Shown: piece after piece, positions 25,059-33,578 of the stretch
Layout: each line of letters starts with the position of its first letter
Position numbering within the stretch: the first letter of the stretch is position 1
DNA from: Oscillospiraceae bacterium
Lineage (GTDB): Bacteria > Bacillota > Clostridia > Oscillospirales > Acutalibacteraceae
Assembly: GCA_031290595.1 (NCBI GenBank)
Contig: JAITNG010000194.1
Span: 1-40,015 of the forward strand
Direction: 5' to 3'
Length of the DNA: 40,015 bases
Program-made: the position numbers and the translations under genes
Notes under the pieces: model-generated
Database searches by the model: none
Told to the model about the DNA's origin: nothing
What the model saw: the letters and a program-made list of their open reading frames with translations, nothing else

Positions 25059-26366
25059 TCAGCCCAACATAATATCCGCTTCATGATCCGGGCTGTCGTC
25101 ATAGATGATCGAGAGCAGGAAAGCGGGCAGACTTTCCGCGCCGATTTTGCTCCACACCTTTTTCAGCGGGAGGTTGAGCCGCCCCGCGATGGCCAGCAAC
25201 GCCTTGCCGGTGTCGGTTTCCAGGCTGTAGTTCTCTTCCCCGGCATACATGTTGCGGATCAGTTCAAGGAACAGCTCCTTGAAGGAATCGCCCCGCACGG
25301 CTTTGGGGATTTTGTGGCGGCAGGCCAGCAGCGTGCCGAGGCCGCCGAGCGTGACGCGGTTGATGAACATCCCGGCCAGGTGCAGCGGGAACTTCAGCTT
25401 GTAGGCTTGCTCCGGGCTCATGCTCATGCCGCCGACGGAATGGGCGAAGCGGTCGTAATCCGCATCCATGCTTTCGACGATGTTGCGCAGCATAAAATCA
25501 AAATCCACCGTGACTTGCTCTTGCAACGATTTCCCTTCCCAGGTCAGTTCCGGCGGGCGACGGGTTTCCACATGCAACAGGCCGTTATCCGCCAGGGTCA
25601 GCACGCGGTAAAGCATGGGAAACTGCCCGATTGCGCCGGTGTTCACATCCCAGTAGGGGTTGCCTTCCGGCGTTGTGACGGGCGCAATGTTGTGCATGTG
25701 CGAATGCCCCGTGAACAACACGCGCAGCCCTGCGTTGGCCAGGCGGCGGGTGTTTTCTTCGTAATTGCCCAGCATGTCGCGCTTGGAAATCAGGGGATAC
25801 ACAGGGGAAGGCGGCTGCGACGGGTGGTGCGTCATGCCAAAGATGTATTGCCCCTCCGCCTTTGCTTTGGCGATCTGTTCCAGCGCCCAGGCCATCTGCG
25901 CTTCGTCAAAGCCGCAGAATTCACGGCCGTCGCCGTCGTCGTTGAGCGCCAGCAGACGTACATTTTCGCTCAGCTGCGCCACGTAGGAATTTTTCTCATA
26001 TTCCGCAATGGCCGTGCGGAAACCGAATTCGTCATACAGCCCGCGCAGGTCGCTTTGGTAGACCTTGCCGTCCGGGCGCCCCAGCGGGTCGCTGCCGTCG
26101 TCGGGGCAGGGTTGGAGGAAGCCCAGGCCATAGTCGTGCGTGGCGGTGATCACATAGACCCGTTTGCCCTGCGCCTGCACCCGGCGAAGGCGCGGGAGCA
26201 GCGCAGCGTGTTCCCTGGCGCGGCCATTGCTGCTCAAATCGCCCGAAATGAGCAGAATATCACAGTCCGCTTCAGCCAAAAAGGCTTCCAACACTGCGTC
26301 AAGCAGCACTGCGCTCCTGTCGCTCTCCGAAAAATGGGTGTCGGTCAGATGCCAAATTTTTAGCAT
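25059..26366 (-). CDS. Metallophosphoesterase family protein with ATHD in place of GNHD
   Basis: A 435-residue protein with a calcineurin-like domain at the N-terminus: LTDTHFSESD (D-x-H), LISGDLSSNG, then VYVITATHDYG where the usual GNHD Asn is replaced by Thr, GMTHHPSQ and FTGHSHMHN (GHxH). The C-terminal half (about 265-435) is helical and matches no domain I know. The Asn is normally a metal ligand, so this branch may work differently or have a different metal site. It is first of the phosphoesterase pair and divergent from the isochorismatase-like gene, with 93 bp between. Confidence 0.85.
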   Translation of the reverse strand: MLKIWHLTDTHFSESDRSAVLLDAVLEAFLAEADCDILLISGDLSSNGRAREHAALLPRLRRVQAQGKRVYVITATHDYGLGFLQPCPDDGSDPLGRPDGKVYQSDLRGLYDEFGFRTAIAEYEKNSYVAQLSENVRLLALNDDGDGREFCGFDEAQMAWALEQIAKAKAEGQYIFGMTHHPSQPPSPVYPLISKRDMLGNYEENTRRLANAGLRVLFTGHSHMHNIAPVTTPEGNPYWDVNTGAIGQFPMLYRVLTLADNGLLHVETRRPPELTWEGKSLQEQVTVDFDFMLRNIVESMDADYDRFAHSVGGMSMSPEQAYKLKFPLHLAGMFINRVTLGGLGTLLACRHKIPKAVRGDSFKELFLELIRNMYAGEENYSLETDTGKALLAIAGRLNLPLKKVWSKIGAESLPAFLLSIIYDDSPDHEADIMLG

Positions 26367-26393
26367 ACGGATACCGCCTTTCTTATTTTGCTA

Positions 26394-26422
26394 TTGACAA
26401 ATCGGCTGAAATTTGTTACGCT
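26394..26422 (+). promoter_or_regulatory. Possible promoter for the isochorismatase-like gene
   Basis: TTGACA (26394-26399, perfect) is followed after 17 bases by TACGCT (26417-26422), a weak -10 with three matches. It lies in the 93-bp divergent region in front of the gene at 26460. Confidence 0.45.
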
Positions 26423-26459
26423 ACTTTTATCCCGTAAAACAGAAGAAGGAGCATACATC

Positions 26460-27200
26460 ATGCAATATGAATTCACACTGCACAGCGCGAACCTGGCCTA
26501 TGAGGACGGTCTGCGCGTTTGGCAAGGCAACGACCGCAAAGCGCAGTTCCGCCCCGAAGAGATCGCCATTGTGGTGGTGGATATGTGGGACCGGCACTGG
26601 AGCGCGGGCGCTACCCGCCGCGCCGCCGCGCTTGCGCCACAGATGGATGCAATCCTGCGCCGCGCCCGCCAAGACGGCGCACTGATCATTCACGCGCCCT
26701 CCGACTGCATGGAGTTTTATGCCGACCACCCTGCGCGCAAACGTGCGCTGGCGCTGGCGCCGCTACCCTTGCCCAACGTGGTAGAGGTACCGGACGTCCC
26801 CGCGCCCGTAGATGCGGGCGACGGCGGCAGCGACTCGGAGCGGGACGACTTTGAAGCCAACACAAACGTATGGGTGCGCCAAAACCCGGCTATTTTCATC
26901 GATGAAGCGCGTGACCTCATCAGCGACAACGGCGAATTGGTTTATGCCCACCTCAGGGCGCGGGGCATTGCCCTGGTGCTTTATGTGGGCGTGCACACCA
27001 ACATGTGCATTTTGGGTCGCTCGTTCGCCATCAAGGCGATGCGCCGCGCAGGGCTGCAAACCGCCCTGGTGTGCGATTTGACGGACGCGATGTATAACCC
27101 CGCAAGGCCGCCCTACGTCAGCCACGCAGAAGGCACCCGCCTGGTGATTGCGCACATCGAAAAATTCTATTGCCCCACCATCACAAGCGATCAGCTGTAG
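26460..27200 (+). CDS. Isochorismatase-like cysteine hydrolase
   Basis: A 246-residue isochorismatase-superfamily protein. The catalytic Asp lies in VVVDMWDRHW (residues about 34-43), and the nucleophile Cys in VGVHTNMCILGR. Around 120-130 it has an unusual acidic/Gly insert (DAGDGGSDSERDD). The start at 26460 follows AAGGAG by eight bases; a longer frame begins at 26388 without support. The only plus-strand gene in this region, it ends one base before the stop of dgoD on the opposite strand. Substrate unknown; it is a different branch from the YcaC-like protein at 17821. Confidence 0.85.
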   Translation: MQYEFTLHSANLAYEDGLRVWQGNDRKAQFRPEEIAIVVVDMWDRHWSAGATRRAAALAPQMDAILRRARQDGALIIHAPSDCMEFYADHPARKRALALAPLPLPNVVEVPDVPAPVDAGDGGSDSERDDFEANTNVWVRQNPAIFIDEARDLISDNGELVYAHLRARGIALVLYVGVHTNMCILGRSFAIKAMRRAGLQTALVCDLTDAMYNPARPPYVSHAEGTRLVIAHIEKFYCPTITSDQL

Positions 27201-27201
27201 C

Positions 27202-28347
27202 TCACCACTCCGCAACCGTGCCGTCAAAGTTGCGCCAAAGGGGATTCTTCCAGTTGTGCGGCGTTTGCGCGGCGCGGCGCACGGCTTCTTCGTCAATTTC
27301 CAGCCCCAGCCCCGCCCCTTGCGGGATCGTGATGAAGCCGTCCTGATACACATAGATGGACGGGTCTGCCAGGTAATCCAGCAAATCGCCGCCCTTGTTG
27401 TAGTGAATGCCCAGGCTCTGCTCCTGAATGAACACGTTGGGCGTGCAGGCGTCCAGTTGGATGCACGCGCCCAGCGCAATCGGCCCCAGCGGGCAATGCG
27501 GCGCAACGGCAACATCATAGGCTTCGGCCATGGCGGCGATTTTTTTGCATTCGCTGATTCCGCCCGCATGGCTGGGATCCGGCTGGATGATGTCCACATA
27601 CCCGGCCTCAAAGAGGTTCTTGTATTCCCAGCGGCTGAACATCCGCTCGCCGGTGGCAATGGGGGTGGAGGTGTGGTTCGCAATTTCGCGCAGCGCCTCG
27701 TTGTTTTGCGGCAAAACGGGTTCTTCAATGAACATCAGGTGATATTCATCCAGCGCCCGCGCCAGCACCTTTGCCATGCTTTTGTGCACGCGGCCATGGA
27801 AGTCCACCGCAATATCCAGCCCCGGCGCGGCCGCCTGAATGGCCGCCACACGCTCGCACACCGCCGTGATTTTGGCAAAGCTATCGATGTAATGCATCTC
27901 TTCCGTGCCGTTCATCTTGATGGCGCTGTAGCCCTGGGCTTGCGCTTCCCGGGCTGCGTTTGCAATATCCGCAGGCCGGTCGCCGCCAATCCAGCGGTAG
28001 ACCTTCAGTTTATCACGGCAAAGGCCGCCCAGCAGGTTATACACCGGCGTGTTAAAGAATTTCCCCTTAATATCCCACAGCGCCTGGTCGATGCCCGCAA
28101 TGGCGCTCATCACCTCCGCCCCGCCGCGATAGAATCCGCCGCGGTACATCGTCTGCCACAGATCCTCAATTTTCATCGGGTCGGCGCCCTTGAGCAGGGG
28201 CAAAAACTCCTCCACCGCCGTGCGCACAGCATCCGCCCGGCCTTCAATCACAGGTTCGCCCCAGCCGGTGATCCCCTCGTCGGTTTCCACCTTGAGGAAC
28301 AGCCAGCGCGGCGGCACTTTATAAAGCGTAATATTCGTAATTTTCAT
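27202..28347 (-). CDS. dgoD: D-galactonate dehydratase
   Basis: Enolase-superfamily enzyme that dehydrates D-galactonate to 2-dehydro-3-deoxy-D-galactonate. The 381 residues follow the DgoD pattern throughout: metal ligands near Asp182 (DFHGRVHKSMAKVL), Glu208/209 (FIEEPVL) and Glu234 (GERMFSR), catalytic His184 and His284 (APHCPLGPIAL), and the C-terminal IHYNKGGDLLDYL. The start overlaps the FucU-like stop (ATGA); a longer frame upstream is unsupported. It is last in the eight-gene operon. The kinase and aldolase of the De Ley-Doudoroff route (dgoK, dgoA) are not in the window, so later steps must be encoded elsewhere. A close relative acting on another sugar acid cannot be excluded. Confidence 0.9.
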   Translation of the reverse strand: MKITNITLYKVPPRWLFLKVETDEGITGWGEPVIEGRADAVRTAVEEFLPLLKGADPMKIEDLWQTMYRGGFYRGGAEVMSAIAGIDQALWDIKGKFFNTPVYNLLGGLCRDKLKVYRWIGGDRPADIANAAREAQAQGYSAIKMNGTEEMHYIDSFAKITAVCERVAAIQAAAPGLDIAVDFHGRVHKSMAKVLARALDEYHLMFIEEPVLPQNNEALREIANHTSTPIATGERMFSRWEYKNLFEAGYVDIIQPDPSHAGGISECKKIAAMAEAYDVAVAPHCPLGPIALGACIQLDACTPNVFIQEQSLGIHYNKGGDLLDYLADPSIYVYQDGFITIPQGAGLGLEIDEEAVRRAAQTPHNWKNPLWRNFDGTVAEW

Positions 28348-28754
28348 TTGACCACCCCTTTTTGAATCAAGATATTCGCCCCCGGCGTTGTATCCGCCGT
28401 GACGACAATGCCCACGGCGTTTTGGGCGCACGTATAGAAAGCAAAGCGCTCCACGCTTTTTATTTTCCCCTGCCCCGCCAGCGCCTCGTATTTGGCCAGC
28501 GCACCGCTCTCGGTCGCCTTTTGCATCACGGTGCAGGGCTGTTCCACGGCGGCGTCCAGCGGGTAAAAGCGCAGAATATCGCCCAGCAAAGCCGAAATGT
28601 CCTCCACGGGCAAATAAAGTATGGGAACGCCCCCGCGTGCATTTTGCACCGCGGGGTAATTTGCATCGGCCAACAGCAGCGTTTCGCCATGACCCATCGC
28701 CATCAACAAACGCAACAGATCCGGGGTAAAGATTTTGGGGATGTGCATCAGCAT
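28344..28754 (-). CDS. RbsD/FucU family sugar mutarotase
   Basis: Small mutarotase catalysing interconversion of sugar anomers (fucose, ribose or related). Of the 136 residues, the key His22 is in AMGHGETLLLADANYP, with the C-terminal FAFYTCAQNAVGIVVT carrying the usual Tyr. A longer frame exists, but MLMHIPKIF at 28754 is the family start; AAAGG lies about 11 bases upstream. The stop overlaps dgoD. It is closer to FucU than RbsD by the GHGE/DANYP pattern, but specificity is not certain. Confidence 0.88.
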   Translation of the reverse strand: MLMHIPKIFTPDLLRLLMAMGHGETLLLADANYPAVQNARGGVPILYLPVEDISALLGDILRFYPLDAAVEQPCTVMQKATESGALAKYEALAGQGKIKSVERFAFYTCAQNAVGIVVTADTTPGANILIQKGVVK

Positions 28755-28779
28755 CGTTCTATTGCCTTTCTTTTGCAAA

Positions 28780-29793
28780 TTAAATTTGGGAATCCAACAA
28801 TTCTTCCACCAGGCACGCCGTCGCAAGGTCGGCCTGTGTGTGCGCAGCATCGTATTTGCCGCCTGCACGCACGGCTGTGATGAACAGCGCGTCCTCCTCC
28901 CGGTAGCCGTAATAGTCCTCGTAGCGGTCGCTGCCCGCAATGGCCTTGCCATCCAGGCGCAGCACCTCGGTTTCACCCGCCCCCATGGCGGAAAGGCTCT
29001 GCCTCCCCTGCCCTTTGGCACGCACGACGGTCGCCGCGCAGTCGTTTTCGGTCGAACCCAAATCCACAAAGGCGCTTGCGCCGGGGGCGTGGAAGGCAAA
29101 GCCGTGCGTCCGCCCCCCGGTGGAATAATGGGAGCGCACCACCCCTGCCGCGCCGTTTTCAAATTGCAGGATGCTGTGCCACGCATCCCCCTGCGCACTG
29201 GCAAGGGTGGCGCTTTTGGCGCTGCCGCCCGCCGCACCGCCACAGGCGGCGTGCCGCACCAGATCCACCACATGCACCACATCGCAGGTGAAAGCGCTGG
29301 CGCAGCCGCCATAAAATGCGGGGGAGCTGTTCTTATAAAACCAGCCCTCCGCCAGCGTGATTGCGCCCTGTTCGCGCACCAGGCGCAGCGCTTCGCTCAC
29401 CAGGGGGATGTAGCGCCGATTGTAGCCCACCTGGAGCAAACGACCCTGCGCCTCGGCCTGCGCTTGCAGCGTTTTGGCCTGGTAGGCCGTGACGCCCATC
29501 GGTTTTTCCATGAACACGGCCTTGCCCGCCGCCAGGCAATCGCTTGCCACGCGGAAGAGCGCATCCGGCTGGGTGAGGATGAACAGCGCATCAAGTTCCT
29601 CCCGCGCCAGCATTTCATAATACGACGTATAGGTATGCGCAAAACCGAAGCGTTCCGCCGCGCCCTGCGCACGTTCTTCGCGCAAATCGCACACGGCTTG
29701 CAGCTGCACGCCTTCCAGCCGCGCAAGCACCGGCAAGTGAATCCCGTTTGCGATGCCGCCCGCGCCGACTACGCCGATGTTCACTTTTTCCAT
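28780..29793 (-). CDS. Gfo/Idh/MocA family oxidoreductase (1)
   Basis: NAD(P)-dependent sugar or sugar-acid dehydrogenase family. The 337 residues have an N-terminal Rossmann domain (GVVGAGGIANGIHLP), the conserved Lys in FMEKPMGV, and the C-terminal dimerisation domain with CDVVHVVDLV (D-x-x-x-H). The ATG at 29793 overlaps the aldo/keto reductase stop (TGATG); GAGG lies eight bases upstream. It is one of two such enzymes in the operon, which suggests a redox detour such as a keto-sugar intermediate. Confidence 0.92.
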   Translation of the reverse strand: MEKVNIGVVGAGGIANGIHLPVLARLEGVQLQAVCDLREERAQGAAERFGFAHTYTSYYEMLAREELDALFILTQPDALFRVASDCLAAGKAVFMEKPMGVTAYQAKTLQAQAEAQGRLLQVGYNRRYIPLVSEALRLVREQGAITLAEGWFYKNSSPAFYGGCASAFTCDVVHVVDLVRHAACGGAAGGSAKSATLASAQGDAWHSILQFENGAAGVVRSHYSTGGRTHGFAFHAPGASAFVDLGSTENDCAATVVRAKGQGRQSLSAMGAGETEVLRLDGKAIAGSDRYEDYYGYREEDALFITAVRAGGKYDAAHTQADLATACLVEELLDSQI

Positions 29794-30848
29794 CAAAAGA
29801 TCCTCGAATCCCTTCGGTTTTCATAGTAATCCGCGCTGTCGCCGAGCTTTTGCCACACCGGCAGACTCAACGCGTCGATTTGCGCCGCCACCGCCTGTGG
29901 CAGGGCGATTTCGGTTGCGGCGATGTTTTCTTCCAGCTGCGCCACGGTGCGGCAGCCCGCCAGCGTGCTTGCGATAAAGGGCTTTTGCAGCACCCAGGCG
30001 ACGCTCAGCTGCGCCGTCGTGATCCCCTGTTCCGCCGCTATGCGTTGCAGTTCCGGCAGCAGCGCAAAGATTTCCGCTTCCGCACCCGCTTCGTTGTGGC
30101 GGCTATCCTGCGCCGGGTCGCCGCCGCCGACGCCGCGCGATTGTTGATAGTGCCGCGAATGCGCTTGCGGGGGCGGCACATCATCGGGCGCGGCAAAAGC
30201 GCCCGCCAGTAAGCCCTGCTGCAAGGCCATGGAGCCGACGACCGAAATATTTTTGGCAAGGCAAAGCGGCGCGATTTCCGCTTCAATTGCCCGCGAAACG
30301 ATGTTATACGCAATTTCGTTGATGCACACCGGGCAGCCGGTTGCAAGGGCTTCTTCCAGCTGGGTTTTGCCAAAGTTACTCACGCCGATGGCGCGCACCT
30401 TGCCTTTTTGCACCATGCGCTGCAAGGTATCAAAAATTTCGGATACCTGCGGCAGCCGCGCATCGCCTTCGCCGCCAAAGTGCTTGAGCGCCAGCGGGTT
30501 GACCGGCCAGTGCAGCATGTAAAGATCGACATAGTCCGTTTGTAGACGGCGCAGCGAAGCATCGAGGTGGCCTTCAATATCGCCACAGTTGGAGGGCGCA
30601 ATCTTGCTGGCCACAACCGCCTGTGTGCGCTTGCCCCTGAGCGCCACGCCAAGGGATGTTTCGCTTGTGCCGGCGTTGTAGACCTCTGCGGTATCAAAAA
30701 AATTCACGCCGCGCTCCAGCGCCGCCGCACAGATGTTGTTCACCTCCGCCTGGCTTTGCTCGCCCCAATAGGAACCGCCGCCAAAGGCCCAGGTGCCCAT
30801 GCCAAGCGGGTGGATTTTGATGCCGGAGGTTCCAAGTTCACGCAGCAT
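29793..30848 (-). CDS. Aldo/keto reductase
   Basis: NADPH-dependent oxidoreductase with a TIM barrel. In the 351 residues the catalytic tetrad is intact: Asp52 and Tyr57 (NFFDTAEVYNAG), Lys82 (VVASKI) and His113 (YMLHWP). An extra segment at about 222-255 (PRPPQAHSRHYQ... region) is less usual. GGAGG lies nine bases upstream, and the start abuts the stop of the next upstream gene. In sugar operons such enzymes often act as sugar dehydrogenases; the direction and substrate are open here. Confidence 0.92.
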   Translation of the reverse strand: MLRELGTSGIKIHPLGMGTWAFGGGSYWGEQSQAEVNNICAAALERGVNFFDTAEVYNAGTSETSLGVALRGKRTQAVVASKIAPSNCGDIEGHLDASLRRLQTDYVDLYMLHWPVNPLALKHFGGEGDARLPQVSEIFDTLQRMVQKGKVRAIGVSNFGKTQLEEALATGCPVCINEIAYNIVSRAIEAEIAPLCLAKNISVVGSMALQQGLLAGAFAAPDDVPPPQAHSRHYQQSRGVGGGDPAQDSRHNEAGAEAEIFALLPELQRIAAEQGITTAQLSVAWVLQKPFIASTLAGCRTVAQLEENIAATEIALPQAVAAQIDALSLPVWQKLGDSADYYENRRDSRIF

Positions 30849-31850
30849 TTACACGCCCTCCGCCAGCAGCGCCTGTGCCAAAATTGTTTCCGCAATCTTC
30901 ATGGTGCGCAGGTTATCCGTGAAGTTGCACTGCGGAACAACAGCTTTGCCCAGGCAAGCCAGAGTAAAATCCTTTGCCGCTTGCAGGACGCCGCTTTTGG
31001 CATAGGTTTCATCGCTGCCCGCGCTTTCGGCGCAGTCATAGACGGTGGGCGTGGTGCTGCCGTTTTCGTAAAGATAGCCCTTGGTTTCGTGTTCGGCTTC
31101 AACAAAGACGCCGGGCGCGTGCATCTCCACGGCAAAAATGCGTTTGCCGGAACTCCAGTTGTTCATCAAATGCCCCACCGCGCCGTTTTCAAAGGTCATC
31201 TGCGCCATGATGTAATTTATATCCACCGTGCCGACGCGGCGGCACACGCTATCGATGGATTTGATCTCCGACCCCACCATCCAGCGCAGGGTATCAATGG
31301 CGTGGACGGTGTCGTCCATCATGTGATCCCTTGCGCCAAGGAAATCATCCTGGTTGCACTTATAGAATTTGCACACCGCGTGGGTGACTTCGCCGTGTTC
31401 GCGCACCTTTTCGTGCAATTGCACGATCATGGGGCAGTGGCGGCGTTGCAGGCTCACCTGCGTCACCAGGTTGTTGCGCCGCGCAACGGCTTCCAGCGCC
31501 CGCGCCTGGTGGATCGACAAGGCAAGGGGCTTTTCAACATAAAGATGCAGCCCGTGGCTCAGGCACCACATCCAGATGTCATACATGATGTGCGGCTGAC
31601 CAATCACCACGGCAGCGTCCGGCTTTTGCTCCTCGATCATCTTCTGGTATTCATAGACATAGCGGTTGTCGCCATATCGGTTTTGGATGTTGTATTTATC
31701 CGCCGTTGTGTGCAAACGCTCCGGGTCGATGTCGCAGATCCCCACAAATTCAACAAGCCCCTGTGCGCTCAAATCCGCAAAGGAGGGGTAAATCACATCG
31801 TTTGCGCGGCCGCCCGCGCCGATCATCACAATTTTCAGCTTATCAGCCAT
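30849..31850 (-). CDS. Gfo/Idh/MocA family oxidoreductase (2)
   Basis: A second NAD(P)-dependent oxidoreductase, 333 residues: IVMIGAGGRANDVIYP at the N-terminus, the Lys in YVEKPLAL, and HMMDDTVHAIDTLRWM with the conserved His. It differs clearly from copy 1, so it is probably not a recent duplicate. The start overlaps the sugar isomerase stop by 8 bp, with AGGGG nine bases upstream. Two such dehydrogenases plus an epimerase-like TIM barrel recall oxidation-elimination-reduction routes on glycosides (3-keto sugars). Confidence 0.92.
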   Translation of the reverse strand: MADKLKIVMIGAGGRANDVIYPSFADLSAQGLVEFVGICDIDPERLHTTADKYNIQNRYGDNRYVYEYQKMIEEQKPDAAVVIGQPHIMYDIWMWCLSHGLHLYVEKPLALSIHQARALEAVARRNNLVTQVSLQRRHCPMIVQLHEKVREHGEVTHAVCKFYKCNQDDFLGARDHMMDDTVHAIDTLRWMVGSEIKSIDSVCRRVGTVDINYIMAQMTFENGAVGHLMNNWSSGKRIFAVEMHAPGVFVEAEHETKGYLYENGSTTPTVYDCAESAGSDETYAKSGVLQAAKDFTLACLGKAVVPQCNFTDNLRTMKIAETILAQALLAEGV

Positions 31851-32700
31851 TGTTGTTTTCCCCTTCCAAACCGGCTTTCACGGCAATCAAATCTTCCCGG
31901 GCAAACTGTTCCACATGCGCAATGGCGCTGTCGCTGTATTCTGCGGGCAGGCAAACCGTGCCGCTGTAGCCCCGCTGCCGCAAATAGGCAAGGGCGCCAT
32001 CCCAGTCGCACATGCCGTGCTTTGCCGTCGTCCAATAGGCGTCCCACTGCGCCGCTGCGGCTTCCGGCCCGTTTTTGCGCTGCCAATAGGCTTGCTTGAA
32101 ATTCACCATGCACAGGTGCTCCCACAGGCAATCCAGGGAATGCGCCGCATTTTCAAAGCAAAGCCCGCTGTGACCCGCATCCCACACCGCCGCAACATAG
32201 CGCGGGTCGTAATCCTTGAGCAAAATATAGCTGTCGTAGCTGCCGATCAGCCCTGTGCCGTGCATCATGTTGTGGTGCATTTGCACGCCGAGGCACACGC
32301 CGTATTTTTCGCCCAGCCGCGCCGCAACATCGTAGCGTGCTTTCAGGTGTTCAATATTTTCCCAAAAGCTCTTATCCTGATCAAAGCCCTGGCAGATGCG
32401 CAGGATGGGTACGCCCGCTTCTCCCATGGCGGCATAGAGCGCTTCCGTTGTGCCAACGGGTTCGCCGCGCCCCTGTTCCACCGCAACATCGATGCCCGCG
32501 GCCATGCTGGCGACCTTTACGCCATGCTTCCCCAGGTTTTTGACCAGGGCTGCGATGTCCTTGGGTTCCTGCGCCTGGTAGCCTTGCCGCAGCGGGAATT
32601 CCACCGCATCAAAGCCCATGGCGCGCACGGCTTCCCCCAATTCATCGACGGACTCCGTCTTCCACGGCTTTGTGAAGACTGCATACTGCAACTTGTTCAC
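31843..32700 (-). CDS. Sugar phosphate isomerase/epimerase family protein (xylose-isomerase-like TIM barrel)
   Basis: A 285-residue TIM-barrel metalloenzyme of the AP-endonuclease-2/xylose-isomerase superfamily. Visible pieces are VEFPLRQGYQAQ, RICQGFD, QMHHNMMHG, VWDAGHSGLCF (a metal ligand region) and LPAEYSD near the end. The start is GTG at 32700 with AGGAG seven bases upstream; a much longer frame upstream (to 32919) only runs through the neighbouring lipoprotein gene. It lies 17 bases after the lipoprotein gene. Epimerase, isomerase or C-O/C-C lyase activity on a keto-sugar are all possible. Confidence 0.88.
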   Translation of the reverse strand: MNKLQYAVFTKPWKTESVDELGEAVRAMGFDAVEFPLRQGYQAQEPKDIAALVKNLGKHGVKVASMAAGIDVAVEQGRGEPVGTTEALYAAMGEAGVPILRICQGFDQDKSFWENIEHLKARYDVAARLGEKYGVCLGVQMHHNMMHGTGLIGSYDSYILLKDYDPRYVAAVWDAGHSGLCFENAAHSLDCLWEHLCMVNFKQAYWQRKNGPEAAAAQWDAYWTTAKHGMCDWDGALAYLRQRGYSGTVCLPAEYSDSAIAHVEQFAREDLIAVKAGLEGENNNG

Positions 32701-32706
32701 GCAAAA

Positions 32707-32712
32707 TCTCCT
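32707..32712 (-). promoter_or_regulatory. Ribosome binding site fixing the GTG start of the sugar isomerase gene
   Basis: AGGAGA on the minus strand lies seven bases before GTG 32700 and just behind the lipoprotein stop at 32718; no ATG is suitably placed. Confidence 0.75.
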
Positions 32713-32717
32713 GTTCT

Positions 32718-33578
32718 TTATTTTGTGGCTTCCGCCCAATGCGGCACAATCGCTTTGCCCTTCACCGTGGGCAAAGCGCCCTTGCCCAGTTTCACCTGGG
32801 CTTCCGGCGCGAGGATGGTGAAATTTTCCAACAATTCTTTGTTTGTGCAAAGGTAAAACGCATAATCGCCGATGCTTTGCAGGGTGGAGGGCAGGGTGAG
32901 CTGTTTGAGTTCGTCGCACTGGATGAACGCATCGTTGCCAATCGCGGTCAGCCCCTCCGCAATGGTGATTTCTTCCACGGCGGAATGAATGAACGCGCTA
33001 TCGCTAATTTCGCGCAGGCTGGCGGGGAACGTGACCGCACGCAGCCCCTGGGTTTTCATGAAGGCGTTGTGGGCAATCGTCCGGGTTCCTTCCGGCACGG
33101 TGTAATCCGCCTTTTTCTCCAGGCTTCCGTTGCGCTCAAACACCACGTTTTGCCCATTGGGGTAGGCCACCAGCACGGTTTTATCCTTGCTGAACAGCAC
33201 GCCGTCCTCGTCGCAGTAATTCGGGTTATCCGCCGCCACAAAGATGTTCTTCAGGTGCTGGTTGAGGATGATCGCCCAATCCCGGATTTCCGTGACATTG
33301 GGGCCGATCACAATTTCCTCCAGGTGTTCTGCGCTCTGGATGGCGTATTCCCCAATCACCGTGACGGGCAACCCGTTGAACGCGTTGATTTCGAGCTTCG
33401 TGTAGTTCTGGGTGTCGCTAAAATACACCAGCGTGTAGGATTTCCCGTCCTCGTTCAGGGTGTATTCCGTGTGGTTTTGCTTGTCGCTTTCGCGGCCAAA
33501 GCAGCCGGTGAAGGTCAGCGCCATCAGTGCGCAGGCCAGCAGCAGCGCGGCAATGCGCTTGCAGTGGTTTGCTTTCAT
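32718..33578 (-). CDS. BspA-like leucine-rich-repeat lipoprotein
   Basis: A 286-residue predicted surface lipoprotein. The N-terminus KRIAALLLACALMALTFTGC has a signal peptide and a lipobox-like end with Cys26 as lipid site (Phe at -3 is less usual). The rest has LRR_5/BspA-type repeats, e.g. AFNGLPVTVIGEYAIQSAE, AFMKTQGLRAVTFPASL, AFIHSAVEEITIAEGL, AFIQCDELKQLTLPSTL, AFYLCTNKELLENFTIL. Such repeats usually bind proteins or glycans. Its start overlaps the transporter stop (ATGA), so it is translationally coupled to uptake genes. It may be a glycan-binding or sensing partner of the transporter; this is inference. Confidence 0.88.
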   Translation of the reverse strand: MKANHCKRIAALLLACALMALTFTGCFGRESDKQNHTEYTLNEDGKSYTLVYFSDTQNYTKLEINAFNGLPVTVIGEYAIQSAEHLEEIVIGPNVTEIRDWAIILNQHLKNIFVAADNPNYCDEDGVLFSKDKTVLVAYPNGQNVVFERNGSLEKKADYTVPEGTRTIAHNAFMKTQGLRAVTFPASLREISDSAFIHSAVEEITIAEGLTAIGNDAFIQCDELKQLTLPSTLQSIGDYAFYLCTNKELLENFTILAPEAQVKLGKGALPTVKGKAIVPHWAEATK

